NCBI RefSeq assembly: GCF_009192775.1
Contig: NZ_VTFX01000003.1
Coordinates: 209,609 to 273,608 of the forward strand
Direction: 5' to 3'
DNA length: 64,000 nt
From: Arthrobacter yangruifuii
Lineage (GTDB): Bacteria > Actinomycetota > Actinomycetes > Actinomycetales > Micrococcaceae
A model generated the notes under the pieces. The model ran no database searches. It had not been told where the DNA came from and worked only from the letters and a program-made list of their open reading frames with translations. Both the position numbers and the translations under genes were made by a program. Below are positions 55,657 to 63,493 of this stretch, one piece after another. Numbering within the stretch: position 1 is the first letter of the stretch; each line of letters opens with the position of its first letter.

Positions 55657-56079
55657 CTAGTTGACATAATGTGGATTATCGGCGTTTATATAGGGGGTCC
55701 GGAAGGGGGTAAAAACCCACATATGCCCGCAGGCTCCATCCAGGACAAAATGTGCCCGAATCCCCCGTTTTGCTGCTTTTCGGCAGTCTTTCTCCGGTTT
55801 TCGCTCCTCGGGAACGTCCGGCACGGCATCAGGCCCGGAGCCGGATGCTGCCGGGGACGGCCCAAAACGCCCGACCTGGTTAGATGATTTCCCGGCCCCC
55901 GCCGCCCCGATGCACTTCCCTGTTTCAGTTGACATAACGTCCCCCGGGACTCGGCCGGGCTGCCTGAACGGCTTGACATAACCGATACGCCCGCCCCTGC
56001 CCTGTCCGAAACGGCCGACCTGGTCGGACATGTTGCCGCCTCTGCCGCCAATGCAGGCCGGTCCGCAGTTGATTGACAT
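55657..56079 (-). CDS. Doubtful ORF with QVGRFG repeats
   Basis: A 140-residue frame starts MSINCGPACIGGRGG and contains two related units, CIGGRGGNMSDQVGRFG and CIGAAGAGKSSNQVGRFG, 48 codons apart. Within the QVGRFG units the base differences are third-position and synonymous, hinting at coding. The frame stays open upstream to about 56200 but lacks a start and a ribosome-binding site, and its stop lies inside the dif-like site. It could be a decayed gene or non-coding repeat DNA. Confidence 0.3.
   Translation of the reverse strand: MSINCGPACIGGRGGNMSDQVGRFGQGRGGRIGYVKPFRQPGRVPGDVMSTETGKCIGAAGAGKSSNQVGRFGPSPAASGSGPDAVPDVPEERKPEKDCRKAAKRGIRAHFVLDGACGHMWVFTPFRTPYINADNPHYVN
55659..55686. other. 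dif: dif-like XerCD recombination site
   Basis: On the minus strand the 28-bp site reads XerC arm AACGCCGATAA, central hexamer TCCACA and XerD arm TTATGTCAACT. This has the 11-6-11 layout of bacterial dif. The XerD arm matches the E. coli arm at 9 of 11 positions and the XerC arm keeps the inner ATAA. dif is where XerC/XerD with FtsK resolve chromosome dimers at the replication terminus. It lies in the largest gene-poor gap of the window. Confidence 0.75.
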
Positions 56080-56139
56080 AATGCTTTTGCCCCGCAGCGG
56101 CGAGTTGACATAACCTACCTTCGGGCGCTGCCCTCCCGG
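55864..56139. repeat. Imperfect 144-bp tandem repeat with XerD-arm-like 9-mers
   Basis: Two units begin at 55864 and 56008 with nearly the same sequence (core CGACCTGGT), exactly 144 bp apart. Each carries two copies of TTGACATAA: 55929 and 55973 in the first, 56073 and 56105 in the second. TTATGTCAA is the minus-strand reading and equals the inner part of the XerD arm in the dif-like site at 55659. None of the four has a XerC arm. The second unit is about 12 bp shorter between its two 9-mers. Confidence 0.75.
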
Positions 56140-56252
56140 GGGTTTCCGCCGGTCCGGTACCGCGCCCTCGGCAGGGAATACAAAGTCCTGACGGGACGTT
56201 GATCACTTTCCAGCCGTATTTCGTCATTCGCGGTCCGCCGCGCCTGTACGGT

Positions 56253-56283
56253 TTGGTGCAGCGACTTTCGTTGCCTATATGAT
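56253..56283 (+). promoter_or_regulatory. Predicted promoter of the DUF4193 gene
   Basis: TTGGTG (56253-56258) and TATGAT (56278-56283) are 19 bp apart. Transcription would start near 56290, leaving a short leader with AGGAGA before the ATG at 56326. Confidence 0.4.
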
Positions 56284-56325
56284 CTACGCTCGACCCCCCC
56301 ACGACCAGGAGATACACACAAGAAA

Positions 56326-56628
56326 ATGGCTACCGATTACGATGCCCCGCGCGTCAAGGAAGAAGACCAGCCCACAGACTCCCTGGAGGGGCTGAAAGCT
56401 CAGCAGCGCGGCGGAGCGATGACGGCCGTCATCGATGTCGAAGAGTCAGACGCCATCGACGGTTTTGACCTTCCCGGGGCAGATCTGTCCGGTGAGGAAC
56501 TCCTCATCAAGGTTGTTCCGCCGCAGGCTGACGAGTTCACCTGCATGTCCTGCTTCCTCGTCCGTCACCGTTCGCAGATTGCGCGCGAAAAGAACGGCGA
56601 GGCCTACTGCGTGGACTGCGAGGGCTAG
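56326..56628 (+). CDS. DUF4193 zinc-ribbon protein
   Basis: The 100-residue acidic protein is a typical actinobacterial DUF4193 member (MATDYDAPRVKEED...). The C-terminal zinc ribbon is FTCMSCFLVRHRSQIAREKNG then YCVDCEG, with four cysteines. The family is usually highly expressed and its role is unknown; related zinc ribbons bind RNA polymerase or nucleic acid. It is the first gene to the right of the dif-like site. Confidence 0.92.
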   Translation: MATDYDAPRVKEEDQPTDSLEGLKAQQRGGAMTAVIDVEESDAIDGFDLPGADLSGEELLIKVVPPQADEFTCMSCFLVRHRSQIAREKNGEAYCVDCEG

Positions 56629-56696
56629 CCTCTTTCCGAGCCGCACAGCCGGGTTCCGCCAGACGGCGGCCCCGGCTGTTTGTCTTTAACACCGCG

Positions 56697-56727
56697 TTGT
56701 CGTTAACACGGCGCCCTCCCGTAGACT
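56697..56727 (+). promoter_or_regulatory. Predicted leaderless promoter of the deaminase-like gene
   Basis: TTGTCG (56697-56702) and TAGACT (56722-56727) are 19 bp apart, and TAGACT is six bases from the GTG at 56734. There is no ribosome-binding site. Confidence 0.5.
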
Positions 56728-56733
56728 CCCCGC

Positions 56734-57168
56734 GTGAACACCCGACTCCCCGCATCTTTCCTTCCACTCACTCCGGCGGACCGGGAACTCGTGGATCTGG
56801 CCCGGAGAACCATTGACGCGGTCACCGACGCCGGTCCCGGCGAAGACGGCATCCACACCATGGGTGCCGCGGTCCGCACGTCCGACGGCGGCATGTACGC
56901 GGGCGTGAACCTGTATCACTTCACCGGGGGCCCCTGCGCCGAACTCGTTGCCCTCGGCGCTGCCCGGGCGGCGGGTGCCGGCGATCCCACCTGTATTGTC
57001 GCCGTCGGCAACCACGGCCGCGGGATCCAAAGTCCCTGCGGCCGGGACCGGCAGGTCCTTGCCGACTACTACCCGGGCATCCGGGTGATCCTGCCGACGG
57101 CGGACGGACCGCTCAGCATTCCCGCCGGCGAGCTGCTTCCGCTGGGCTTCGTTCCGCCTGCGGCATAG
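56734..57168 (+). CDS. Cytidine/blasticidin deaminase-like protein
   Basis: The 144-residue protein has the nucleoside-deaminase fold with the catalytic pair Cys68 and Glu70 in GGPCAELVALG and Cys102 in SPCGRDRQVLADY. In classical cytidine deaminases the second motif is PCGxCRQ with two zinc-binding cysteines; here the second is Asp105. The protein may still bind zinc, or may be a diverged subfamily. The substrate is unknown. GTG start, predicted leaderless. Confidence 0.82.
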   Translation: MNTRLPASFLPLTPADRELVDLARRTIDAVTDAGPGEDGIHTMGAAVRTSDGGMYAGVNLYHFTGGPCAELVALGAARAAGAGDPTCIVAVGNHGRGIQSPCGRDRQVLADYYPGIRVILPTADGPLSIPAGELLPLGFVPPAA

Positions 57169-57308
57169 GCGGCATCATGACCGCCTCTCCCCTGCTGCGC
57201 CGACGGCGGCTTGTTCCGCCTGGGGCCCGGACACGGGAGCGACAGCCCTGCATCCTGTCGGGCGGCGGAAAACGGCGGAAAAGGCGGGTTTCCGGCTCGG
57301 AGGCTGGG

Positions 57309-57857
57309 TCAGTCCCCCGGCCCTTCCACGCTCTGAACCACTTCGTTGCGGCGCAGGAACCACGGCCGGAAGGGCGGATCGAAGCGGGCGAAACGCGGAC
57401 GGCCGAGGGTCGTGAACCCCTCGGCGGAGACCGCCGCCAGCAGTTCGGCCAGATGGCTCTGGAAGTTCGCCTCGCTCCACCGGCCGGAAAAGGAGGCGGC
57501 CGCGGCCGCCTGGCCCGGTACGGCGACAATGCTCACGGCGGGGTCCTCGGGGATGGGAGCCGGCCCGGCGGCGGCGGGCAGGACAAAGGCCACGGTGAAG
57601 GCTCCCGGAACCGGGCTGGGTTCCAGCAGCACAGGCGCCGTCATGGCCAGCGACGTCCCGGCTGTTCCGGCGGTGTCCGTTTCCGCCGGGGACGTGTTCT
57701 GCCCGGTGATGTAGGCGAAAAGGTGCCTGAAGCCGGCGTTTCCGGCCCCTTGGAACCCCGCGTTCACTGTGACCTGGGCCAGCACATGCGCGGGGTAATG
57801 GCGTAACTCGAAACCCGGGTACTGTCCCAGGACGGTGTATGGCTGCTGCTCGGTCAT
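57309..57857 (-). CDS. SOUL family haem-binding protein
   Basis: The 182-residue protein has SOUL/HBP features: YTVLGQYPGFELRHYPAHVLAQV near the start, the conserved SLAMTAPVLLE and the ending RFDPPFRPWFLRRNEV. SOUL proteins bind haem or tetrapyrroles; the bacterial role is unclear. It is convergent with the deaminase-like gene and divergent from def. Confidence 0.9.
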   Translation of the reverse strand: MTEQQPYTVLGQYPGFELRHYPAHVLAQVTVNAGFQGAGNAGFRHLFAYITGQNTSPAETDTAGTAGTSLAMTAPVLLEPSPVPGAFTVAFVLPAAAGPAPIPEDPAVSIVAVPGQAAAAASFSGRWSEANFQSHLAELLAAVSAEGFTTLGRPRFARFDPPFRPWFLRRNEVVQSVEGPGD

Positions 57858-57909
57858 GGTGGAGAGGAGGTTACGCCCTCCGGCTGCACGGGAACACCGT
57901 GGCGGCTAC

Positions 57910-57915
57910 TAGGAT
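57910..57915 (+). promoter_or_regulatory. -10 box (TAGGAT) of def
   Basis: TAGGAT is followed after six bases by the GTG start of def, with no ribosome-binding site between. Leaderless geometry, as at several other genes in this window. Confidence 0.5.
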
Positions 57916-57921
57916 AAAGCG

Positions 57922-58551
57922 GTGCCCACCGATTCCACCGCCCTGCTGCGCGACCTGGTCCTGCCGATGCTGGAACAGGATCTCGTGCCCATAGTCCAAC
58001 TGGGGCACCCCGCCCTCCGCCGCGCCGCGCTGCCCTTCAACGGCGAACTGGACGCCGTCGAACTTGATGCCCTGATCGCGCTGATGCGCCGGGTCATGCA
58101 CGCCGCTCCCGGCGTGGGCCTGGCGGCCCCCCAGCTGGGCATTCCGCTGCAGATTGCGGTACTGGAGGACACGTACGACGTCGGGGCCGAGTCTGCGGCG
58201 GTCCGGGAGCGGTCTGCCCTGCCCTTCTTCTCGATTATTAACCCGCGCTACGAGCCCGAGGGCGAGGAAACCGCCGAGTTCTTCGAAGGCTGCCTGTCCT
58301 TCGAGGGCTACCAGGGAGTGGTCCGGCGGCCGCTCTCGGTGGTGCTGCGCTACACCGATGAACAGTCCCGGCAGCGCGTGGAACGCTTCAGCGGCTGGCA
58401 GGCACGGATAGTCCAGCATGAAACGGACCACCTGGACGGGACGGTATACGTGGACCGGATGCTGCCCCGGTCGCTGTGCAGCAATGCCGAATACGCACGC
58501 CGCTGGGCCACGCCGGATATCGGCGAGGCCCGGCGGGTGCTGGGGTTCTAG
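57922..58551 (+). CDS. def: Peptide deformylase
   Basis: It removes the formyl group from nascent N-terminal methionine. The 209-residue protein has all three motifs: GVGLAAPQLG near residue 54, EGCLSFEGYQG with the metal-binding Cys, and QHETDHLDG with the metal His pair and catalytic Glu. The insertion between motifs 1 and 2 (DTYDVGAESAAVRERSALP) is as in the longer actinobacterial paralogues. A second, fmt-linked def probably exists elsewhere. Confidence 0.94.
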   Translation: MPTDSTALLRDLVLPMLEQDLVPIVQLGHPALRRAALPFNGELDAVELDALIALMRRVMHAAPGVGLAAPQLGIPLQIAVLEDTYDVGAESAAVRERSALPFFSIINPRYEPEGEETAEFFEGCLSFEGYQGVVRRPLSVVLRYTDEQSRQRVERFSGWQARIVQHETDHLDGTVYVDRMLPRSLCSNAEYARRWATPDIGEARRVLGF

Positions 58552-58600
58552 GGCATAGCGGCACTCGGCCGAAGGCAGGCCACCCGGCGGCCGGCTGCTT

Positions 58601-60646
58601 CTAGGCCCGGGCAGGCTCCGGTTCGCGGGCCTGCTCCGGGGCCGGATTCTGCGGCGTCGGCAGCCAGCGGGACCACCAGGCCAGCAGATGCTCGAAGCGC
58701 CGGCGCCGGTGCCAGGGCGTGCCGCTGCGGGAGAGCTCATGGTTCTCGCCCGGGAAAAGCAGCATCTCGGTAGGCACGGAGCGCAGCTTCAGTGCGGTGT
58801 AATACCGCTGGGCCTGCTCCACCGGACAGCGCAGGTCCTCTTCGGAATGAACCACGAAGGTGGGGGTGCGGACAGCGTCCACACACGCCATCGGGCTCTG
58901 GGCCAGGACGGCGGCCGGGTCGGTGCCGGTGTAACCGGCGCTGAAGAACCAGCCGATGTCCGCCGAGCCGATAAAGGACAGGGGATCCAGGAAGCCGCGT
59001 TCCACCACCGCGGCGGCAAACCGGTGGTCGTGGGCAATGGTCCAGGCTGTCAGGTAGCCGCCGTAGGAACCGCCCATGATCCCCATCCGGCTTCCGTCGA
59101 GTTCCGGATGCGCGGCCAGCGTGCCGTCCACGAAGCCCAGGATGTCGGCCAGGTCATGGGTGCCCATGGCCTCCTTGATGCTCCGCCCGTGCGCCTGGCC
59201 GTAGCCCGCAGACCCCCGGGGGTTGCACATCAGCACTGCATAGCCTGCCCTGGTGTAGACCTGCGTCTCGTCGAAATACCCCCAGCCGTACTGGGAAAAC
59301 GGGCCGCCGTGGATATTGAGCAGCACCGGATGCGGGCCGGGCCCCTCCGGCAGGGCCAGCCAGCCGTGCACGGGATAACCGTCCCCGGAGGGGTGGGTTT
59401 CCTCCACCGGCAGCGCTACCCGTGTTTCGCGGCGCAGCACTTCGGAAAAATCGGTGACCGTGCGGAGCCCGCCGTGCTCGACGACGGCGAGGTCCCCGGC
59501 GGACCGGGGATCGGTATAGCTGACCACGACGACGCCGTCCGCCGATCCGGCGGCTTCAATGACCAGGGGACCGGAGGCCAGCACCTCCACGCCGCCGCGG
59601 GGATCCACAGCCAGGAGTTCGCCCGCCCCGCGGGTGCGGTTGAAGACCAGTGCCTCTGCCGCCAGATGCGGCACGATGGTGCCGTCGGAGAGGTCAACCG
59701 TTTCCGGATCCGTGAGGCGGCGGACCGCCGTCGGGTCCCCTGCCGGCGCCGCATACAGGGCGGTGTTGCGGGCAACGAAGTCGGTGCCCGTGGCGGACAG
59801 CTCCTGGCCAAGGTAGAACAGCCAGAGGCCGTTGGCGCTTTGAACCGGGTCCGAGACCGTGAGCGGGTTCCCGGGATCGTGGTTGGTGAGCCGGGCCAGG
59901 CCGGTGCCGTCGGGGGCGATGCTGAAGACGTCGGAGGCAAGGGAAACGTCCTGCTCCGATGAGGAGGTGAACAGGATGCTGCTGCCGTCCGCGGAGAACA
60001 CCGGCCGGAGATGGTCTGCGGCATCAAAGGTCAGCTGCACGGCTTCGGGCAGGCCGGTGCCGGAGTCGGCGTCGGCGTCGTTCTTGGCCCTGCCCCGCGG
60101 GTCGATGTGCGGCTCGGCGTCGAGGTCCGGAAGGAACAGGTGGAAGATCTGGACGGGCTTGTCGCCGGTGTAGCCGACCCCGTTCATCCGGTACTTCAAG
60201 GTGGTGATCAGACGGGGATCCTCGGCGCCGGGCCCCACGCCGTCCATGGTCCCGTACCGGCCGTCCTGAGGCACCCGGGAGGAAAACACCACGCCGGTGC
60301 CGTTCGGCGAGAACTCGAACCAGGACACTCCCAGCGGCGCATCGGTCAGCTGCACGGGCTCGGCGATGCCCGCACCCAGGACATACAACTGTGCCGGCTC
60401 CCCCGGTGCCGCCCGCAGGAACCCCAGGCTGGAACCGTCGGCACTGTACCTGGGCAAGGTATCCCGGAAACCGCGCGTGAGCCGGCGGGGCCGGCCTCCC
60501 GGTGCCAGCGGAACGCGCCACAACTGCCCGGTAGAGGAATCGGCGGTGAAGTCCGGGCGGGTCACGGAGACCACGCAGTGCGAGGCATCGGGATGCACGG
60601 CCGGAGCGGAAAGGGAATTAAGGAGAGGCAAGTCACATGGTTTCAC
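58601..60646 (-). CDS. S9 family prolyl-oligopeptidase-like peptidase
   Basis: The 681-residue protein has an N-terminal beta-propeller (repeats such as LPRYSADGSSLGFL, SWFEFSPNGTGVVF, RPVFSADGSSILF) and a C-terminal alpha/beta hydrolase domain. The nucleophile Ser lies in GIMGGSYGGYL, the Asp in HSEEDLRCP and the His in PGENHELSRSG. It resembles acylaminoacyl-peptidases. The GTG at 60646 was chosen because TAGGCT stands seven bases before it, a leaderless start. It is cytoplasmic, with no signal peptide. Confidence 0.92.
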   Translation of the reverse strand: MKPCDLPLLNSLSAPAVHPDASHCVVSVTRPDFTADSSTGQLWRVPLAPGGRPRRLTRGFRDTLPRYSADGSSLGFLRAAPGEPAQLYVLGAGIAEPVQLTDAPLGVSWFEFSPNGTGVVFSSRVPQDGRYGTMDGVGPGAEDPRLITTLKYRMNGVGYTGDKPVQIFHLFLPDLDAEPHIDPRGRAKNDADADSGTGLPEAVQLTFDAADHLRPVFSADGSSILFTSSSEQDVSLASDVFSIAPDGTGLARLTNHDPGNPLTVSDPVQSANGLWLFYLGQELSATGTDFVARNTALYAAPAGDPTAVRRLTDPETVDLSDGTIVPHLAAEALVFNRTRGAGELLAVDPRGGVEVLASGPLVIEAAGSADGVVVVSYTDPRSAGDLAVVEHGGLRTVTDFSEVLRRETRVALPVEETHPSGDGYPVHGWLALPEGPGPHPVLLNIHGGPFSQYGWGYFDETQVYTRAGYAVLMCNPRGSAGYGQAHGRSIKEAMGTHDLADILGFVDGTLAAHPELDGSRMGIMGGSYGGYLTAWTIAHDHRFAAAVVERGFLDPLSFIGSADIGWFFSAGYTGTDPAAVLAQSPMACVDAVRTPTFVVHSEEDLRCPVEQAQRYYTALKLRSVPTEMLLFPGENHELSRSGTPWHRRRRFEHLLAWWSRWLPTPQNPAPEQAREPEPARA

Positions 60647-60653
60647 GCTCCGA

Positions 60654-60697
60654 AGCCTAATGTCCCCGGCCGTGCAGGCCAACTGCCGTCTTAGGAT
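60654..60697. promoter_or_regulatory. Divergent leaderless promoter pair
   Basis: On the minus strand TAGGCT (60659-60654) is seven bases from the S9 peptidase GTG. On the plus strand TAGGAT (60692-60697) is six bases from the rlmA-like ATG. The -10 boxes are 32 bp apart, so the -35 regions overlap. Confidence 0.5.
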
Positions 60698-60703
60698 GGA
60701 GTC

Positions 60704-61540
60704 ATGCCTTCACTGCCGCCTCTGGTCTGCCCCGTCTGCGGGGCAGACCTTAAACCCGAGGACGGATTCCGGTCCCTCAGCTGCCCGGCAGGACATCGCT
60801 ATGACGCAGCCAAGCAGGGCTACTTCAATCTGCTCACCGGCAGCGGCACCAAATTCCAGGCCGACACCGCGGACATGGTCCAGGCCCGCGCAGACTTCCT
60901 GGCCGGAGGGCATTATCAGCCCATGGCCGAAGAGCTGGCACGGCTGGTGGCCGCCGAGGCACCGGACGCGGCAGCAGTCCTCGACGCCGGCGCGGGCACC
61001 GGCTACTACCTCGGCGAGGTGCTGCGCCGGCTTCCGGACGCCGCCGCGGTGGCACTGGACATTTCGAAATACGCGCTGCGCCGTGCGGCCCGTGCACTCC
61101 CCGGAAGCTATGCCCTGGTGTGGGATGTCTGGAGGCCGCTGCCGCTGCGGGATGCGTCCGTGGATGCGCTCCTGAACGTTTTCGCGCCGCGGAACCCGGC
61201 CGAATTCCGGCGGGTCCTGGCTCCCGGCGGCATCCTGGCCGTGGTGACACCCCGGCCGGAACACCTGCAGGAAATCCGGGCCGAGGCGGCAATGCTGGGC
61301 ATTGCCGGCGAAAAGGAGGAACGGATTTCCGCGTCGCTGGCGTCCGGGTTCACTGCCCTGCAGGCGGTACAGTGCACCTACACGATGCAGCTGCACCGCG
61401 CCGATGTCCGGAACGTGGTGCTGATGGGGCCCTCGGCCCGGCACCTGGACCCGGCGGCACTCGAGCGGACCCTGGCTGCCCTGCCCGATCCGGTTGCAGT
61501 GACCGCGTCCTTCACCCTGCAGGTTTTCCGCGCCGGCTGA
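60704..61540 (+). CDS. RlmA-type 23S rRNA guanine-N1 methyltransferase
   Basis: The 278-residue protein has the RlmA zinc finger (LVCPVCGADL...LSCPAGHRYDAAKQGYFNLL) and a SAM domain (AVLDAGAGTGYYLGEVLR, ALDISKYALRRAAR, NVFAPRNPAEFRRVLAPGG). Gram-positive members methylate G748 and can confer tylosin resistance (TlrB). Whether this one modifies G745 or G748 cannot be read from the sequence. It is predicted leaderless. Confidence 0.9.
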   Translation: MPSLPPLVCPVCGADLKPEDGFRSLSCPAGHRYDAAKQGYFNLLTGSGTKFQADTADMVQARADFLAGGHYQPMAEELARLVAAEAPDAAAVLDAGAGTGYYLGEVLRRLPDAAAVALDISKYALRRAARALPGSYALVWDVWRPLPLRDASVDALLNVFAPRNPAEFRRVLAPGGILAVVTPRPEHLQEIRAEAAMLGIAGEKEERISASLASGFTALQAVQCTYTMQLHRADVRNVVLMGPSARHLDPAALERTLAALPDPVAVTASFTLQVFRAG

Positions 61541-61728
61541 GGCCCCAGGGGGCAAAACGTTATCCTTCCGCCGTCTGCAGCACTAGGTCTGCGGCGCCGA
61601 CTCGGGCAGAATGAACTAAACGCCGGCACCTGCCCGCTGCGGTGCGGGAGCCGGGGCCCGCCGGAAAAGCAAATGCCCGCAGCAGGTTCGGATCAAACCA
61701 CGGTCATCAAAAGACAAGGGGAAATCGG

Positions 61729-62208
61729 ATGCAGGAAGTCTATGAATGGATGCTCAGCTACGGCTGGGCCCTCTGGCTGGTCCTGTTCCTGGGCTTCGCC
61801 GCCGTGGAAGCCCTCACCCTTGACCTGTTCTTCGGAATGCTGTCCGTGGGATCCCTTGCCGCCATGCTGAGCTCGTTCTTTGCCGTACCCCTGTTCCTGC
61901 AGGTGGTGGTGTTTGCGGTGGTGTCCGTCCTCATGATCGGCGTCATCCGGCCGCTGGCCCTGAAACACCTGCAGCACACCAGCAAGGACCAATTGTCCAA
62001 CGTGGACCGGATTGTGGGCGCGCCGGCGCTGACGCTTGAGTCCGTGACCGGTTCCTCCGGATTGGTGAAAATCGGCGGCGATACCTGGACCGCCCGCAGC
62101 GTTGACGGGTCCAGCCTGCCGGCCGGCGTGGAGGTGAGCGTGGCGCGCATCGAGGGTGCCACCGCCCTGGTTCAGGCCGCAGGTACTGAAAAGACAGCAT
62201 CGTACTGA
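61729..62208 (+). CDS. NfeD family membrane protein
   Basis: The 159-residue protein has membrane helices over residues 10-75 (YGWALWLVLFLGFAAVEALTLD, VVVFAVVSVLMIGVIRPLAL) and a C-terminal OB-fold domain (VKIGGDTWTARSVDG). NfeD proteins are usual partners of SPFH proteins, and the next gene is one. AAGGGGAA precedes the ATG at 61729. It is likely co-transcribed with the SPFH gene. Confidence 0.92.
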   Translation: MQEVYEWMLSYGWALWLVLFLGFAAVEALTLDLFFGMLSVGSLAAMLSSFFAVPLFLQVVVFAVVSVLMIGVIRPLALKHLQHTSKDQLSNVDRIVGAPALTLESVTGSSGLVKIGGDTWTARSVDGSSLPAGVEVSVARIEGATALVQAAGTEKTASY

Positions 62209-62314
62209 TGAACTCCGGCGGCCTGCCCGCCGAGCGAAAGCGCAGGGTCCTTCCGGGTCCTGCTGAACCAAACCGCGGGGCTCCTTGTGGGCCCGGCGGA
62301 TTCAGAGGGGGAAC

Positions 62315-63298
62315 ATGAGCGCAACAGCAGTCCTTGTCATTCTTGCCGTCCTGGTGATTTTTGTCCTGGTCATCCTGGTGAAAGCAGTCAAGATCATTCC
62401 GCAGGCCCGGGCCGGAGTGGTGGAGCGACTCGGCAAATACCAGCGGACCCTGAATCCGGGGCTGACCATCCTGATTCCGTTCGTTGACCGGATGCTGCCC
62501 CTGCTGGATCTGCGCGAACAGGTGGTGTCCTTCCCCCCGCAGCAGGTGATCACCGAGGACAGCCTCGTAGTCTCCATCGACACCGTGGTGTACTTCCAAG
62601 TCACCGATGCCCGGGCCGCCACCTATGAAATTGCCAACTACATCCAGGGTGTGGAGCAGCTGACCATCACCACGCTGCGCAACGTGGTGGGCGGGTTGAA
62701 CCTGGAAGAGGCACTGACGTCCCGTGACCAGATCAACGGCCAGCTGCGCGGCGTGCTGGACGAAGCCACCGGCCGCTGGGGCATCCGCGTTTCTCGGGTG
62801 GAGCTGAAGACCATTGCTCCCCCGCTGACCATCCAGGATTCGATGGAAAAGCAGATGCGTGCGGAGCGGGAACGGCGTGCAACGGTGCTGACCGCCGAAG
62901 GCAGCAAGCAGTCGCAGATCCTGACCGCGGAAGGCCGCCGCCAGGCTGCCATCCTGGCCGCCGAAGGCGATGCCAAAGCCGCGATCCTGCGGGCCGACGG
63001 CGAATCGCAGGCCATTGCCAAGGTCTTCGAAGCCATCCATAAGGGCAACCCGGACCAGAAGCTGCTCGCCTACCAGTACCTGCAGACCCTGCCGAAGCTG
63101 GCGGAAGGCACGTCCAACAAGCTGTGGATCATCCCCAGCGAACTCGGCGAAGCGCTCAAGGGCGTGGGCAGTGCGCTGGGCGACTTTGTGCCGGACGCGG
63201 CCAGGCCCTCAGCCAACGGCACCGCCCCCGCTCAGGCTGCGGACTCCGCCGAGGCCGCAGGTCCGGTCACTGCGCCGGGAAGCACCGGAAAGCTCTAG
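62315..63298 (+). CDS. SPFH/band 7 (stomatin-like) protein
   Basis: The 327-residue protein has one N-terminal membrane anchor (LVILAVLVIFVLVILVKAV) and the SPFH domain (IIPQARAGVVERLGKYQRTLNPGL, VDRMLPLLDLREQVVSFPPQ, VVYFQVTDARAATYEIANY). A coiled coil rich in Ala/Glu (KQMRAERERRATVLTAEG and repeats) and a Pro/Ala tail follow. Stomatin-like proteins scaffold membrane microdomains with NfeD partners. AGAGGGGG precedes the ATG. Confidence 0.94.
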   Translation: MSATAVLVILAVLVIFVLVILVKAVKIIPQARAGVVERLGKYQRTLNPGLTILIPFVDRMLPLLDLREQVVSFPPQQVITEDSLVVSIDTVVYFQVTDARAATYEIANYIQGVEQLTITTLRNVVGGLNLEEALTSRDQINGQLRGVLDEATGRWGIRVSRVELKTIAPPLTIQDSMEKQMRAERERRATVLTAEGSKQSQILTAEGRRQAAILAAEGDAKAAILRADGESQAIAKVFEAIHKGNPDQKLLAYQYLQTLPKLAEGTSNKLWIIPSELGEALKGVGSALGDFVPDAARPSANGTAPAQAADSAEAAGPVTAPGSTGKL

Positions 63299-63340
63299 CC
63301 CGTCACGCGGCCATGGTAGGCGGCTGAGCGCGGATGCCGG

Positions 63341-63367
63341 TATAATTGTCTGTTTGCCGGGCAAACA
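63341..63367 (+). promoter_or_regulatory. rbpA promoter with palindrome at the start site
   Basis: TATAAT (63341-63346) is a perfect -10 box. Five bases on, TGTTTGCC-G-GGCAAACA (63351-63367) is a perfect inverted repeat at the predicted transcription start, serving either as an operator or as a 5' hairpin. The rbpA leader would be about 180 nt. Confidence 0.5.
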
Positions 63368-63493
63368 ATGCGGCACCGGGCGGGACCGCCGTCGGGAACA
63401 GCTGCAGCGCCGTTGGCGTTGTACTGACAGAGACAGCCGGCCTGCCGGTTCGCCGCGGTGCGGCAGACGGGGTCCGGCCCCGGCATAACAAGG

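Noticed and set aside
55661..56113. Five TTGACA -35 promoter boxes
   Set aside because: TTGACA is contained in each repeat, but I found no -10 box at 16-19 bp for most copies. The match to the XerD arm explains the full 9-mer better.
55657..56325. CRISPR array suggested by the repeated TTGACATAA
   Set aside because: The repeats are only 9 bp, spacing is irregular (268, 44, 100, 32 bp), and no cas genes are present.
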